A DNA stretch of 64,000 bases from DATEGZ01 sp035279905 (lineage in GTDB: Bacteria > Acidobacteriota > Vicinamibacteria > Vicinamibacterales > SCN-69-37), in contig DATEGZ010000116.1 of assembly GCA_035279905.1 (NCBI GenBank), positions 1 to 64,000 of the forward strand, given 5' to 3'. A program made the position numbers and the translations under genes. How positions within the stretch are numbered: position 1 is the stretch's first letter; each line of letters starts with the position of its first letter. The notes beneath the pieces were generated by a model that worked only from the letters and a program-made list of their open reading frames with translations, had not been told where the DNA came from and did no database searches. Below are positions 41,987 to 50,231 of this stretch, piece after piece.

Positions 41987-42868
41987 CTACGCCATCAGGC
42001 TGCGCGCATACTCTTCCACGGTCCTCAACTTCAGAGGGAAGGTCTTCAGCGTGGCGGTCATGTCAATCGCCGTCGCACCGGCATAGCCGAGCATGAGGCC
42101 GACGAAGGACTTCTGCATCGGATCGGTCGCGCCAGCCAGCTGCTGTTGCAGCGCATCGACAGGGACATGTGACACATCAAAGGGCTGACCGCCGCAATGC
42201 TCGAAGATCTTGACGACGTTCGTGGGGCTGATGGCTTGCGGCCCGCCCAATGGCAGCGTGGCGTTTCGCGCCGAAGGATTGGTCAGGCTGGCGACCGCGA
42301 ACTGGGCGACATCCTTGAACGAAATCCAGCTCATCGGGTTGTCCCCGGTGCCGTAGATGACGGCCTTGCGGCCGCCGTAGTCGAACCCCACCGCCGGGCT
42401 GAGCCAGATCTCGGAAAAGTAGGTCGGTTGCAGGATCGTGTAGGTGAGGCCGCTCTCGCGCATCGCCGCTTCCACGGCGCGCTTCGCATCCTGCAGCGGG
42501 AACGAAGCCGCCATCGAGGGAAAGGACGTGTACACGATCTGCCGAACGCCTGCCTCACGCGCGGCCGCGATCAAGCTCAAATAGCCGTCCGCGTCGGTCG
42601 TGGCCGGCGTGTTGTCCGCGGGATTGTAGGCGAAGGGCATGCACGAGGCGGTCGCAACGATCGACGTGACCCCGCGGCACGCGGACGCGAGCGACGCCCG
42701 GTCACGCAGATCGCCCGGCACGACCTGGGCGCCCAGCGCCTTGATCTTGTCGACCTTGGCCGGGGCGGAGCCGGCTCGGATCATGGCGGTGAATGGCTTC
42801 CGATCCGAGGCCAGCAACCGGCAGACTTCCGTGCCGACCATGCCCGTCGCACCAACGACCAGGGTCAT
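41987..42868 (-). CDS. NmrA-like NAD(P)-binding protein (atypical SDR)
   Basis: The product is 293 aa. The N-terminal glycine motif is VVGATGMVGTEVCRLLA (G-x-x-G-x-x-G), followed by VVPGDLRDRASLASACRGVT. It is an atypical short-chain dehydrogenase of the NmrA/NAD(P)H-binding type, which may act as a reductase or redox sensor. The usual Tyr-Lys catalytic pair is not obvious. Divergent from the Tat-signal aminotransferase gene. Confidence 0.85.
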   Translation of the reverse strand: MTLVVGATGMVGTEVCRLLASDRKPFTAMIRAGSAPAKVDKIKALGAQVVPGDLRDRASLASACRGVTSIVATASCMPFAYNPADNTPATTDADGYLSLIAAAREAGVRQIVYTSFPSMAASFPLQDAKRAVEAAMRESGLTYTILQPTYFSEIWLSPAVGFDYGGRKAVIYGTGDNPMSWISFKDVAQFAVASLTNPSARNATLPLGGPQAISPTNVVKIFEHCGGQPFDVSHVPVDALQQQLAGATDPMQKSFVGLMLGYAGATAIDMTATLKTFPLKLRTVEEYARSLMA

Positions 42869-42992
42869 TCACGCCTCCACTAGTTGAGTGGGCGCATCTT
42901 AGCAGAGACCTTGGACCTCCACGAGCTCGTAGGTCCCGCCGCTGGACCGCCGCGGCGACATCCCGTAACATCCGGGTCTCAAGGAGCCTCTC

Positions 42993-44171
42993 ATGGCGCT
43001 GTCACGTCGGTCGTTCATCACGGCAGTCGGCGCTGGAAGTGTCAGCGCATTCACTGCGCCGCTGATCCACGCGCGCGGCCTCGAGGCCTCGCGCGGCCTC
43101 GCCCCGGTCCTTCAAGGTATCGATGAGCGCAAGGCCGATCGCCGGCTGGCGGCTCAGCCGGGGATGATCCGGATCGACAGCAACGAAAACCCGGTCGGGC
43201 CCGGCGAGAAGGCGCTCGCGGCGATCCGCGCAGCGCTCGACGCGTCCAATCGCTACCCGGTCCTCGGCGAAGACGACGTCAAAGAAGCGATCGCGAAGAT
43301 CCAGGGCGTGCCGGCCGACCTCGTCATGCTCGGATGCGGGTCCGGCGAGATTCTCCGATCGGCGGTCCAGGCGTTCACGTCGAAGGATCGCGGCTACGTC
43401 GCGCCGGCGCCGACGTTCGAAGCGCCCGGCAACTACGCGAAGTTCATCGGCTCGCCGGTCGTGGACGTCCCCGTGGACGCGAAGCTCGCGGCCGATCTCG
43501 ACGCGCTCGCGTCCGCCGCTCGTGGCGCCGGGCTCGTGTACCTGTGCAACCCGAACAATCCGACCGCGACCGCGCACACGAAAGCCGACGTCACGGCGTT
43601 CATCAAGGCAGTGAACGCCGCGTCGCCGGACACGACCATCCTCGTCGATGAGGCCTACTTCGAGTACGTCGATCTGCCGGGCTATGGCACCGTGATTCCG
43701 CTCGCTCTCCAAAACCCGCGCGTCATCGTCGCGCGCACGTTCTCGAAGGTGTACGGCATGGCCGGTCTGCGACTGGGCTATGCGATCGGGACGAAGGAGA
43801 CGCTCGCGAAAATGGCGGGGGTCCAGCTTGGCTCGAACACGAACCAGCTGGTGCTCTCGGCCGCGGCGGCCTCGCTCGCGGATCCGGCGCACATTGCGGC
43901 CGAGGTCAAACGCAATGAGGAGGTCCGCGCGTTCACGCGAAAGTTCTTTGCCGGCCTTGGGTTGAAGATGAGCGCGGGTCAGGCCAACTTCATGATGGTG
44001 GATGTCGGCCGCGAGGCCAAGGCGTTCAAGGCCGCGTGCCTCGCGCAGAAGGTAGCCATCGGCCGGCCGTTCCCGCCGCTCACCAACCAGGCACGGCTGT
44101 CGTTCGGCACGATGCCCGAGATGCAGAAGGCCGTCGAGGTCTTCAGAGCTGTGCTGGCGCAACGACCCTGA
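42993..44171 (+). CDS. Tat-signal, histidinol-phosphate aminotransferase-like PLP enzyme
   Basis: The product is 392 aa. The N-terminus MALSRRSFITAVGAGSVSAF is a twin-arginine signal. The rest is a fold-type I aminotransferase: DSNENPVGPGEKALAAIRAA, LVYLCNPNNPTATAHTKADV, TILVDEAYFEYVDLPG and the PLP-lysine motif in RTFSKVYGMAGLRLGYAIG. Homology is to HisC, but a folded, PLP-bearing enzyme exported by Tat would act outside the cytoplasm, so it is unlikely to be the histidine biosynthesis enzyme. Substrate unknown. Confidence 0.88.
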   Translation: MALSRRSFITAVGAGSVSAFTAPLIHARGLEASRGLAPVLQGIDERKADRRLAAQPGMIRIDSNENPVGPGEKALAAIRAALDASNRYPVLGEDDVKEAIAKIQGVPADLVMLGCGSGEILRSAVQAFTSKDRGYVAPAPTFEAPGNYAKFIGSPVVDVPVDAKLAADLDALASAARGAGLVYLCNPNNPTATAHTKADVTAFIKAVNAASPDTTILVDEAYFEYVDLPGYGTVIPLALQNPRVIVARTFSKVYGMAGLRLGYAIGTKETLAKMAGVQLGSNTNQLVLSAAAASLADPAHIAAEVKRNEEVRAFTRKFFAGLGLKMSAGQANFMMVDVGREAKAFKAACLAQKVAIGRPFPPLTNQARLSFGTMPEMQKAVEVFRAVLAQRP

Positions 44172-44190
44172 CGGATCGCCGGTTCGAGCG

Positions 44191-44266
44191 GCCTGACGCT
44201 GCGCTTCAGCCGCGGCGCTCTCGTCCTTTGGATCTCTGGCTCGTAGGCCGCACGCGCTTGTTAGCC
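44191..44266 (-). repeat. attC-like recombination site 1
   Basis: On the minus strand the site runs from GGCTAAC (44266-44260) to GTCAGGC (44197-44191), with GCGGCTGAAGCGCAGC just before the right end. Complementary arms and the heptamers resemble integron attC sites, the right core differing by one base from GTTAGGC. The C-terminal end of the DUF2442 gene lies inside it. A matching right half occurs at 45353 and 45854. Confidence 0.6.
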
Positions 44267-44565
44267 GGGCGTTGGCGAGAGGCCCGCCACTGCTGCAACG
44301 AGGCCGCGCTCTCGTTCGAGCCGTGACCGAGCAGGAGCGCCTCGATGGAAATGTCCTCGTCCAAGTCTGGCCAGTGGATGCCCACGCCCGGACCGATGAG
44401 TTGCCATCGGCGTCGTTCGTTGGGTCGCCCCTCGGCGAGTCGCGGGTACCACTTGACGGGTACCGACACGGTGCGACCGTCCTCTAGCTCGACGATGAGC
44501 GCCGAGTCAGTGACGCGAACGCGCTTGGCCGCCGCTGTTTCCGTTGCCGGGCTTGAAGAAGTCAT
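44206..44565 (-). CDS. DUF2442-family protein (cassette-like)
   Basis: The product is 119 aa. The DUF2442 domain (residues 15-75) shows DSALIVELEDGRTVSVPVKW then YPRLAEGRPNERRRWQLIG and ISIEALLLG. The basic C-terminal tail (RPANKRVRPTSQ and after) is encoded by the attC-like site. Partner of the DUF4160-like gene upstream, whose stop overlaps this ATG (ATGA). DUF4160/DUF2442 pairs are common, of unproven function. Confidence 0.85.
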   Translation of the reverse strand: MTSSSPATETAAAKRVRVTDSALIVELEDGRTVSVPVKWYPRLAEGRPNERRRWQLIGPGVGIHWPDLDEDISIEALLLGHGSNESAASLQQWRASRQRPANKRVRPTSQRSKGRERRG

Positions 44566-44760
44566 GCCATGCCCAGAAGCGCGGTCTGGTGTTCCTGCAC
44601 CAGCGCCGCAATCTTGTTGAGTTCATTCTGCGGGAATCCGCCGTCTGATGCCACTGCCACCGGATCGAGCCAGAACTTCGCCACCATACGTTCACGCGCG
44701 ATGTGAACGTGCGGCGGTTCGGGCCGATCGCTCGAGTAAGAGAAGAACCGTCGGGCTCAC
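44562..44760 (-). pseudogene. DUF4160-like gene with damaged N-terminus
   Basis: Frame covering 44562-44756 gives FFSYSSDRPEPPHVHIARER, then MVAKFWLDPVAVASDGGFPQ and a DUF4160-type tail ending in ATGA overlap with DUF2442. The frame has no start: a TGA precedes it. A GTG at 44760 starts VSPTV in a different frame, which is how DUF4160 proteins normally begin. The region between seems to have lost a few codons and shifted frame. A truncated product could start at the internal ATG (MVAKFWLD). Confidence 0.6.
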
Positions 44761-44819
44761 GACGCCGATTCTGCCAGCTTCCGGAGAAAGCTGCCACGCC
44801 TGCTTGCCTGAAAGGCGTT

Positions 44820-45320
44820 CTACAGAAAGCGATGCATGATGTAAAGGTCAACGGGCCCCAGAGATCGGTGTTTGTAGCCTTTCGGAACGGTTCCGATGAT
44901 CGCGAAGCCATGACGCTTCCACAGCGCCACCGCGCGATGGTTGGTGCTGACCACGGCATTGAACTGCATGGCCTCGAAGCCTTTGGATCGGGCTTCCTCT
45001 AACGAGTGCTCGCACATCCGGCTTCCGATTCCGCGACCCGACGCGGCGGGAGCGACCATGTAGCCGGCGTTGGCCACGTGGGACCCGAGACCTGGAAGGT
45101 TCGTGCGCAGGCAATAGGTTCCGACGACCTGACCGTCCTCCTCGGCGACATACACCGCAATCGCTCGATCCATCCAGTAGGCACGGCCTTCCGGCTCGGT
45201 TGTTTCGGGCGGGACGGTGTAGGTGTCTCCGGTGGAAACGACGGTCGAGAAGAGCGGCCAGATGCGTGGCCAGTCGTCGGCAGTTGCCAGTCGGATCGTG
45301 AGCATCTGTGTGGAGGGCAT
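44820..45320 (-). CDS. GNAT-family N-acetyltransferase (cassette-like)
   Basis: The product is 166 aa. GNAT features are LATADDWPRIWPLF, 'NAGYMVAPAASGRGIGSRMC' (acetyl-CoA loop R/QxxGxG/A) and AVVSTNHRAVALWKRHGF. The gene is bounded upstream by the attC-like site at 45353-45436 and may be a mobile cassette. Substrate unknown. Confidence 0.85.
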   Translation of the reverse strand: MPSTQMLTIRLATADDWPRIWPLFSTVVSTGDTYTVPPETTEPEGRAYWMDRAIAVYVAEEDGQVVGTYCLRTNLPGLGSHVANAGYMVAPAASGRGIGSRMCEHSLEEARSKGFEAMQFNAVVSTNHRAVALWKRHGFAIIGTVPKGYKHRSLGPVDLYIMHRFL

Positions 45321-45352
45321 CGCAAGGAATCTAGCGCACCCGTGACACAGCG

Positions 45353-45436
45353 GTCTAACGCCCGCGCTTCAGCCGCGAGCGGCACAGCCGATTCTCACTC
45401 TACCTCGACCTGCGCGCCGCTCGTGGGTTGCAAGAC
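45353..45436 (-). repeat. attC-like recombination site 2
   Basis: On the minus strand the site ends with GCGGCTGAAGCGCGGGCG then GTTAGAC (45359-45353), an exact GTTRRRY core. The left end (GTCTTGCAAC at 45436-45427) is a degenerate RYYYAAC. The arms GAGCGGCGCG and GTGCCGCTCGCGGC pair. It separates the hypothetical gene at 45437 from the GNAT gene, the position expected of an attC. Confidence 0.6.
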
Positions 45437-45823
45437 TCATCGGAAGGTCCAGAGGAGTTCATCTGGCGCCCGAACCAGTTGTCCCTCCGAGGTTAGAAGC
45501 AGACCCGCCACTGTCATTCGCCCAGAAAACGACGAGCTGCCCCCGCTGAGCGGAATGTAGTTGGCTCGAAGAAGTGTTCGGAAGAACGCCTGAACAACAA
45601 TTAGCGTCCCGCCTCCGTCGGCGGACGTCCGGTATGTCGCAAATCTGACGACTCGATCCCGGATGGTCACGTTTTCGGAGTGTTCTTCAGGAAGCGCCCT
45701 GAGCTGATCTGGAGTCAGTGCGTTGAGGCGCTCGAGACGAACACCGATCTCGCGACAGACATCCTTTAGAAGCGGCCAACGATCGGCTAGGCGCGTTCCG
45801 CAACTTGCGGAACCAAACGACAT
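45437..45823 (-). CDS. Hypothetical protein (cassette-like)
   Basis: The product is 128 aa from the ATG at 45823 (MSFGSASCGTRLADRWPLLK). It is soluble, with a beta-rich C-terminal half (GGTLIVVQAFFRTLL). No known domain. It lies between attC-like sites 2 and 3, with its stop directly at the left end of site 2, as in gene cassettes. Confidence 0.6.
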   Translation of the reverse strand: MSFGSASCGTRLADRWPLLKDVCREIGVRLERLNALTPDQLRALPEEHSENVTIRDRVVRFATYRTSADGGGTLIVVQAFFRTLLRANYIPLSGGSSSFSGRMTVAGLLLTSEGQLVRAPDELLWTFR

Positions 45824-45853
45824 TCGTTGGATGACTTCCAAGACTCGTAGCTC

Positions 45854-45890
45854 CCTAACGCCCGCATCAGCCGCGGCGCCCAAACGCCCG
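45854..45890 (-). repeat. attC-like site 3 (right half)
   Basis: Minus strand GCGCCGCGGCTGATGCGGGC then GTTAGGG (45860-45854). The sequence is clearly related to the right halves of sites 1 and 2. The left half is not certain, though CCAACCAACGCGGGAGTTC upstream on the minus strand could be it. The next gene's ATG is 31 bases away. Confidence 0.45.
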
Positions 45891-46051
45891 AATTGTGCCA
45901 CAACGCATGGCACCGTCGGCTGCATGCGGATGTCGGACCGCACGTTTCGCATCGAGTCGTGTCAGCAAAGCCAAGAACTCCCGCGTTGGTTGGCTCGCGC
46001 ACGTGACGTATCACTTTCCGACGCGGCCCAGATGGCAGCCTGCCTACATCC

Positions 46052-46465
46052 TCACTTGAAGACGCCGGCGAGCACGTCGATCACCACGCCGCTCTTCGTC
46101 GCGACGACGACGTTGCCGACGATGGAGAACGAGACGCCCTGCTCGACTCTGGGACCGACGGCGATGAGCTCCGCGGGCACAGCGCGCTTGGCGATTCCCG
46201 GGGGCAGCGGTTTGCCGCGCGCGACGTTCTTGGCGATGCCGGGCGGCAGCGGCTGCGCGGTGATGCTGTGCGCGACGAAGTAGTCGTGAAACGTGACGCG
46301 ATCGCTGTCGCGAAACACCACGGTCACCGAGGCCGTCGTTGACGTTGACGAGGTGACCTCTTTGGCGTGGCCGCGTCCGCGGCCCTGAGAGTTTCCTTGC
46401 GCGATGAGATCGGCGGCTGCGATCAGAGACAGCGCCGTCGCGAAGACGATGGCTCGTGTGGTCAT
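46052..46465 (-). CDS. RcnB/CigR-like secreted protein
   Basis: The product is 137 aa with a signal peptide (ATALSLIAAADLIAQG). The repeated PLPPGIAKNVARGK and PLPPGIAKRA motifs are characteristic of RcnB/CigR-type periplasmic proteins. Relatives influence nickel/cobalt homeostasis or stress. The role is unknown. The region between this and 45823 holds only the third attC-like site. Confidence 0.7.
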   Translation of the reverse strand: MTTRAIVFATALSLIAAADLIAQGNSQGRGRGHAKEVTSSTSTTASVTVVFRDSDRVTFHDYFVAHSITAQPLPPGIAKNVARGKPLPPGIAKRAVPAELIAVGPRVEQGVSFSIVGNVVVATKSGVVIDVLAGVFK

Positions 46466-46539
46466 GATGCAGATTGAGGTGCAAGATGTGTGCCGGTGCC
46501 CTCATGCGCCACGGCCGTCGATTTCCTACGACGTCAGAT

Positions 46540-48462
46540 TCAGACGTCGAGCTCTTCTGCCTCTTCTGCCCGCTCCATGATGAACTTGAACCGCGCGCTC
46601 GGATCCTTCCCCATCAGCTCGTTGATCACGCGATCCGTCACGATCTGATCCGAAATCTCCACGCGCAGCAACCTCCGCGTCTTCGGATTGAGCGTCGTCT
46701 CCCACAACACCTTCGGCATCATCTCGCCGAGGCCCTTGAATCGCGTGATCTCGGTCTTGCCTTTGCCGTTGAGCCGCTTGACGAGATCGTCCTTCTGCTT
46801 GTCGTCGAGCGCCCAGTGCGTGTCCTTGCCGACGTCGATGCGGTAGAGCGGCGGCTGCGCGAGGTAGACCTTGCCGTCGCGGATGAGCTGCGGCATGTGG
46901 CGGTAGATGAACGTGAGGAGCAGCGTGGCGATGTGATGACCGTCCGAGTCCGCGTCGGCCAGGATGATCACGCGGCCGTAGCGCAGCTTCGAGATCTCGA
47001 AGCCCTTGCCGATGCCGCAGCCGAGCGCCGTGACGAGATCCGAGAGCTCCTTGTTCTCGAGCACCTTCGAGATCGACGCGGACTCCGCGTTCAACACTTT
47101 GCCGCGCAGCGGCAGAATCGCCTGGCGCACGCGATCGCGCCCCTGCTTCGCCGATCCGCCGGCCGAGTCGCCCTCGACGATGAAGATTTCGCTTTCGCCG
47201 CGGCCGGGCGACGTGCAGTCGCTGAGCTTGCCGGGCAAGGTCAGGCGTGACGACGTCGCGCTCTTGCGGGTGACCTCGGCCTGCGCCGCGCGGGACGCCT
47301 CGCGCGCGCGCGCCGCGAGGATGATGCGCGCGACAATCGCTTCGGCCGTGCTCTTGGTGTGGTTGAGCCAGTGCTCGAGCGCCGGCCGCACCATGTTGTC
47401 GAGGATGCCCGCGACCTCCGGGTTGTTGAGGCGATCTTTCGTCTGGCCCTGGAACTGCGGCTCCTTGATGAAGATGCTGAGCACGCCGACGAGGCCCTCG
47501 CGGATGTCCTCGGCCGTGAGCGTAACGCCCTTCGGCGACAGATTGTGCGTGTCGATGAAATTCCGGATCGCCTTGCCGACGCCGGCGCGCATGCCGTTCT
47601 CGTGCGTGCCGCCCGATCCTGTCGGGATGCCGTTCGCGTAGCTGCGGACGTGCTCGTCGGTGGACTCCGTCCACTGCAGGAGCATGTCGAGCTTGAGCCC
47701 CGTTTCGTCGTGCTCGCGCGTGAGCGTGAACGGCGCGTCGTGCACCGGCCGCGCTTTGCGATCGGCGAGAATCTTTTTCTGGTACTCGACGAGCCCTTCC
47801 GGATGCTCGAAGACCTCGCGCTTGGCCTGCCCCGCCGTCGCGGCCTCGTTCTCGAAGACGACCTTCAGCCCCTTGTGCAGGTAGCTCGCGACCTCGAGCC
47901 GCTCGCGAATGACGTCGGCATCGAACTGCACTTTCGGAAATATTTGCGGGTCCGGCCTGAAGAACACCGTCGTCCCGCTTCCGCGCGCGGCGCCGAGCTT
48001 CTTCACGCCGCCGACCGGCTCGCCCTGCTTGTACTTCTGCTCCCAGGTGTAGCCCTCGCGCTTGACGGTGGCGACGAGCTCGCGCGACAGAGCGTTCACC
48101 ACCGAGGCGCCGACGCCGTGCAGTCCGCCAGCGGTTTTGTAGTTGGTCGCTTCGAACTTGCCGCCGGCGTGGAGCGTCGTGAAGATGACTTCGAGCGCGC
48201 TCGTCTTCGTCTGCGGGTGCTTGTCCACCGGAATCCCGCGCCCGTCGTCTTCCACCGTGAGCGACGACCCGTCCTTGTGGAGCGTGACGGTAATGTTCGC
48301 GGCGTGCCCGTTCATCGCCTCGTCGACGGAGTTGTCGAGGATTTCCCAGACGAGGTGATGCAGGCCGCTCGACCCGACCCCGCCGATGTACATACCGGGA
48401 CGCCGGCGAACAGGCTCGAGACCTTCGAGGACGGTGATGTCTTTGGCGGTGTAGTTAGCCAC
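46540..48462 (-). CDS. Type IIA DNA topoisomerase subunit B (GyrB/ParE)
   Basis: The product is 640 aa. ATPase (GHKL) domain: DITVLEGLEPVRRRPGMYIG, EILDNSVDEAMNGHAANIT, GGLHGVGASVVNALSRELVA. Transducer and TOPRIM follow, with 'ESEIFIVEGDSAGGSAKQGR' (E-G-D-S-A-G) and 'GRVIILADADSDGHHIATLL' (DxD metal site). The length suits the non-enterobacterial form without a large insert, and the C-terminal RFKGLGEMMPKVLWETTLNP leaves GyrB versus ParE uncertain. No A-subunit gene is adjacent. Confidence 0.95.
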   Translation of the reverse strand: MANYTAKDITVLEGLEPVRRRPGMYIGGVGSSGLHHLVWEILDNSVDEAMNGHAANITVTLHKDGSSLTVEDDGRGIPVDKHPQTKTSALEVIFTTLHAGGKFEATNYKTAGGLHGVGASVVNALSRELVATVKREGYTWEQKYKQGEPVGGVKKLGAARGSGTTVFFRPDPQIFPKVQFDADVIRERLEVASYLHKGLKVVFENEAATAGQAKREVFEHPEGLVEYQKKILADRKARPVHDAPFTLTREHDETGLKLDMLLQWTESTDEHVRSYANGIPTGSGGTHENGMRAGVGKAIRNFIDTHNLSPKGVTLTAEDIREGLVGVLSIFIKEPQFQGQTKDRLNNPEVAGILDNMVRPALEHWLNHTKSTAEAIVARIILAARAREASRAAQAEVTRKSATSSRLTLPGKLSDCTSPGRGESEIFIVEGDSAGGSAKQGRDRVRQAILPLRGKVLNAESASISKVLENKELSDLVTALGCGIGKGFEISKLRYGRVIILADADSDGHHIATLLLTFIYRHMPQLIRDGKVYLAQPPLYRIDVGKDTHWALDDKQKDDLVKRLNGKGKTEITRFKGLGEMMPKVLWETTLNPKTRRLLRVEISDQIVTDRVINELMGKDPSARFKFIMERAEEAEELDV

Positions 48463-48482
48463 TCAGTGGACAGAATAGTACA

Positions 48483-48562
48483 GGTTCCGGGGTTCCGCCC
48501 TTCGACGAGCTCAGGGCGCCCCGAGCTGGTCGAGGGGCGAGGTTCCGGAGTTCCGGGGTTCT
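48483..48562. repeat. Palindrome-containing intergenic repeat, copy 1
   Basis: GGTTCCGGGGTTCC flanks a 44-bp imperfect palindrome (48496-48539, arms starting CGCCCTTCGACGAGCTC) and further GGTTCCGGAG units. The reverse complement of 62807-62884 is almost the same. Smaller parts of the flanks recur at 51194 and 54288. It lies just upstream of the topoisomerase start. It could fold into a hairpin or be a REP-like element. Confidence 0.8.
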
Positions 48563-48578
48563 AGGGACGGAGTGGTCG

Positions 48579-48856
48579 TTATCGTCGTGGTATGCGGCTG
48601 CGAAGCCAGCGAATCTGGCCTCGATGGTTGAGCTCGTGCCCAAAGACATGAAACCACTTGAAGTAGTTGTTGACTCGCTGGCCGCTGCCGAACGTCGCCT
48701 CCGTTTCGAGCCACGCGTCATCGCGTCGACTGAGCTGCAGCAACGTGGCGGCGCCCAGGGCGATGGCGGCATCCCACGCCTGCTTCTCTGCGGCCGTCAT
48801 CTCGTGATCTGGGCGGTGAATCCCTCCGGATCGCCGATCAGATAGAGGCTCTGCAT
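48579..48856 (-). pseudogene. DinB-like gene with internal deletion
   Basis: An ATG at 48856 gives MQSLYLIGDPEGFTAQITR and stops; a second frame overlapping by ATGA (48800) gives MTAAEKQAWDAAIALGAAT and the DinB-like end NNYFKWFHVFGHELNHRGQI. Both parts are typical of one protein of about 150-160 aa in the DinB/DUF664 superfamily, whose middle helices, normally carrying a metal-binding His, are missing here. Frame and length loss point to decay. A shortened product from 48800 is possible. Confidence 0.65.
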
Positions 48857-48871
48857 CGTGTGGCGCTGAGC

Positions 48872-49786
48872 TTACACCCTCACGATGACGTTGCCCTTCT
48901 TGTGTCCCTCATCCACGTACCGATGGGCATCGACGATGTCGGCGAGCGGGTAGGTGCGATCGATGACCGGCCGGATCGCACCTTGTTCGGCGAGCTGACG
49001 GAGCCTCTCCAGATCCTCGCGCTTCGGCCGGGGGAGCACGTCGTCCACCGAGAGCACCTTCCCTTCCGGCGCGAGCACGACCCGAGCGTTCGCCATCGCG
49101 CTCGCGCTCTTTCGTCGCCCGACCGCGTCGAAGACGAGATCGTACCGCTCTGAACGTCGAGTGAAGTCCTCGCGCGTGTAGTCGATGGCCGCCTCGGCGC
49201 CAAGCGTCCGCACGAGCTCAAGATTTGTAGTGCTGCACACGCCCGTGACGCGCAGGCCAGCGTGTCGCGCGAGCTGAACGGCGGCCGTGCCGATTGCGCC
49301 GGACGCGCCGTAGATCAAGATGCGCTTCCCCGGTTGAAGGCCGGCGCGTTTGAGAAAGAACATCGCGAGCAAGCCGCCGTATGGAAGGGCCGCGGCTTCT
49401 TCGACGCTCAGATTCGCCGGCCGCCGCGCGATCAGGCTCTTCGCCGACCAGCAGACGTACTCGGCGCAGGCCCCGCCGGCCCAGCCGTTCATGCCGAACA
49501 CCGGATCGCCCGCGCGAAACGCGGTGACGCCCGGGCCGACGAAATCGATCTCGCCCGCCAGCACCATGCCCATGATCCTGCGAGGCGCGCGGTAACCGAA
49601 AACCAAACGGATCAGGATGCGAGAGCGACGCGCCCCTTTGAGCGCGCGTATGATGCCGTCGCTGGCGGTCACGGCCGACGCGCGGATCCGAATGCGTACC
49701 TGTCCGCGCCTCGGCACCGGCGTCGCGACCTCCACCACGCGCAGGACCTCCGGCGGTCCGTACGCCGCGCAGATGACCGCCTTCAC
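48872..49786 (-). CDS. Zinc-free MDR (quinone oxidoreductase-like) dehydrogenase
   Basis: The product is 304 aa. It begins MKAVICAAYGPPEVLRVVEV; the Rossmann motif is RILIYGASGAIGTAAVQLAR (about 150-170), and 'EEAAALPYGGLLAMFFLKR' precedes it. The structural and catalytic zinc cysteines are absent, as in quinone oxidoreductases. It reduces a quinone or enone with NADPH, substrate unknown. The damaged DinB gene follows after 15 bases. Confidence 0.9.
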   Translation of the reverse strand: MKAVICAAYGPPEVLRVVEVATPVPRRGQVRIRIRASAVTASDGIIRALKGARRSRILIRLVFGYRAPRRIMGMVLAGEIDFVGPGVTAFRAGDPVFGMNGWAGGACAEYVCWSAKSLIARRPANLSVEEAAALPYGGLLAMFFLKRAGLQPGKRILIYGASGAIGTAAVQLARHAGLRVTGVCSTTNLELVRTLGAEAAIDYTREDFTRRSERYDLVFDAVGRRKSASAMANARVVLAPEGKVLSVDDVLPRPKREDLERLRQLAEQGAIRPVIDRTYPLADIVDAHRYVDEGHKKGNVIVRV

Positions 49787-49793
49787 CAGGTCC

Positions 49794-50231
49794 TCAGCTC
49801 ACGGCCTTCTTGACGAGCGCGGCGATCTTCGCCTCGTCGGCCGCGGAGAGCGCGGTCAGCGCGAACGCGACCGGCCACACGGCGCCGTCGTCGAGGTTTG
49901 CCTGGTCGCTGAAACCCAGCGACGAGTACCTCGTCTTGAACTTCTGCGCGCCTTGAAAGAAGCAGACGACCTTGCCGTCCTTCGCATACGCCGGCATGCC
50001 GTACCAGAGCCTCGGCGAGAGGCCCGGCGCGCTGGTCGTGACGATGGCGTGGATTCGTTCGGCCATGGCGCGATCCGCCGGCGCCATCTCGGCGATCTTC
50101 GCGAGCACCGCGCGCTCGTCGTCCGCCCGCGAGCCGCGCGATTTCATTTCCTGGACGCGGTCCCGCATTGCGGCGCGTTCTTCGTCCGTGAATCCTTCCG
50201 CGCGTTTGGCCGGAGCTTTGTTCTTCGCCAT
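49794..50231 (-). CDS. DUF1801-family protein
   Basis: The product is 145 aa. The N-terminus is lysine-rich (MAKNKAPAKRAEGFTDEERA), the core shows LSPRLWYGMPAYAKDGKVVC and FKTRYSSLGFSDQANLDDG. Likely a small metal- or nucleotide-binding protein of unknown function. Start and previous stop overlap by TGATG. Confidence 0.87.
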   Translation of the reverse strand: MAKNKAPAKRAEGFTDEERAAMRDRVQEMKSRGSRADDERAVLAKIAEMAPADRAMAERIHAIVTTSAPGLSPRLWYGMPAYAKDGKVVCFFQGAQKFKTRYSSLGFSDQANLDDGAVWPVAFALTALSAADEAKIAALVKKAVS

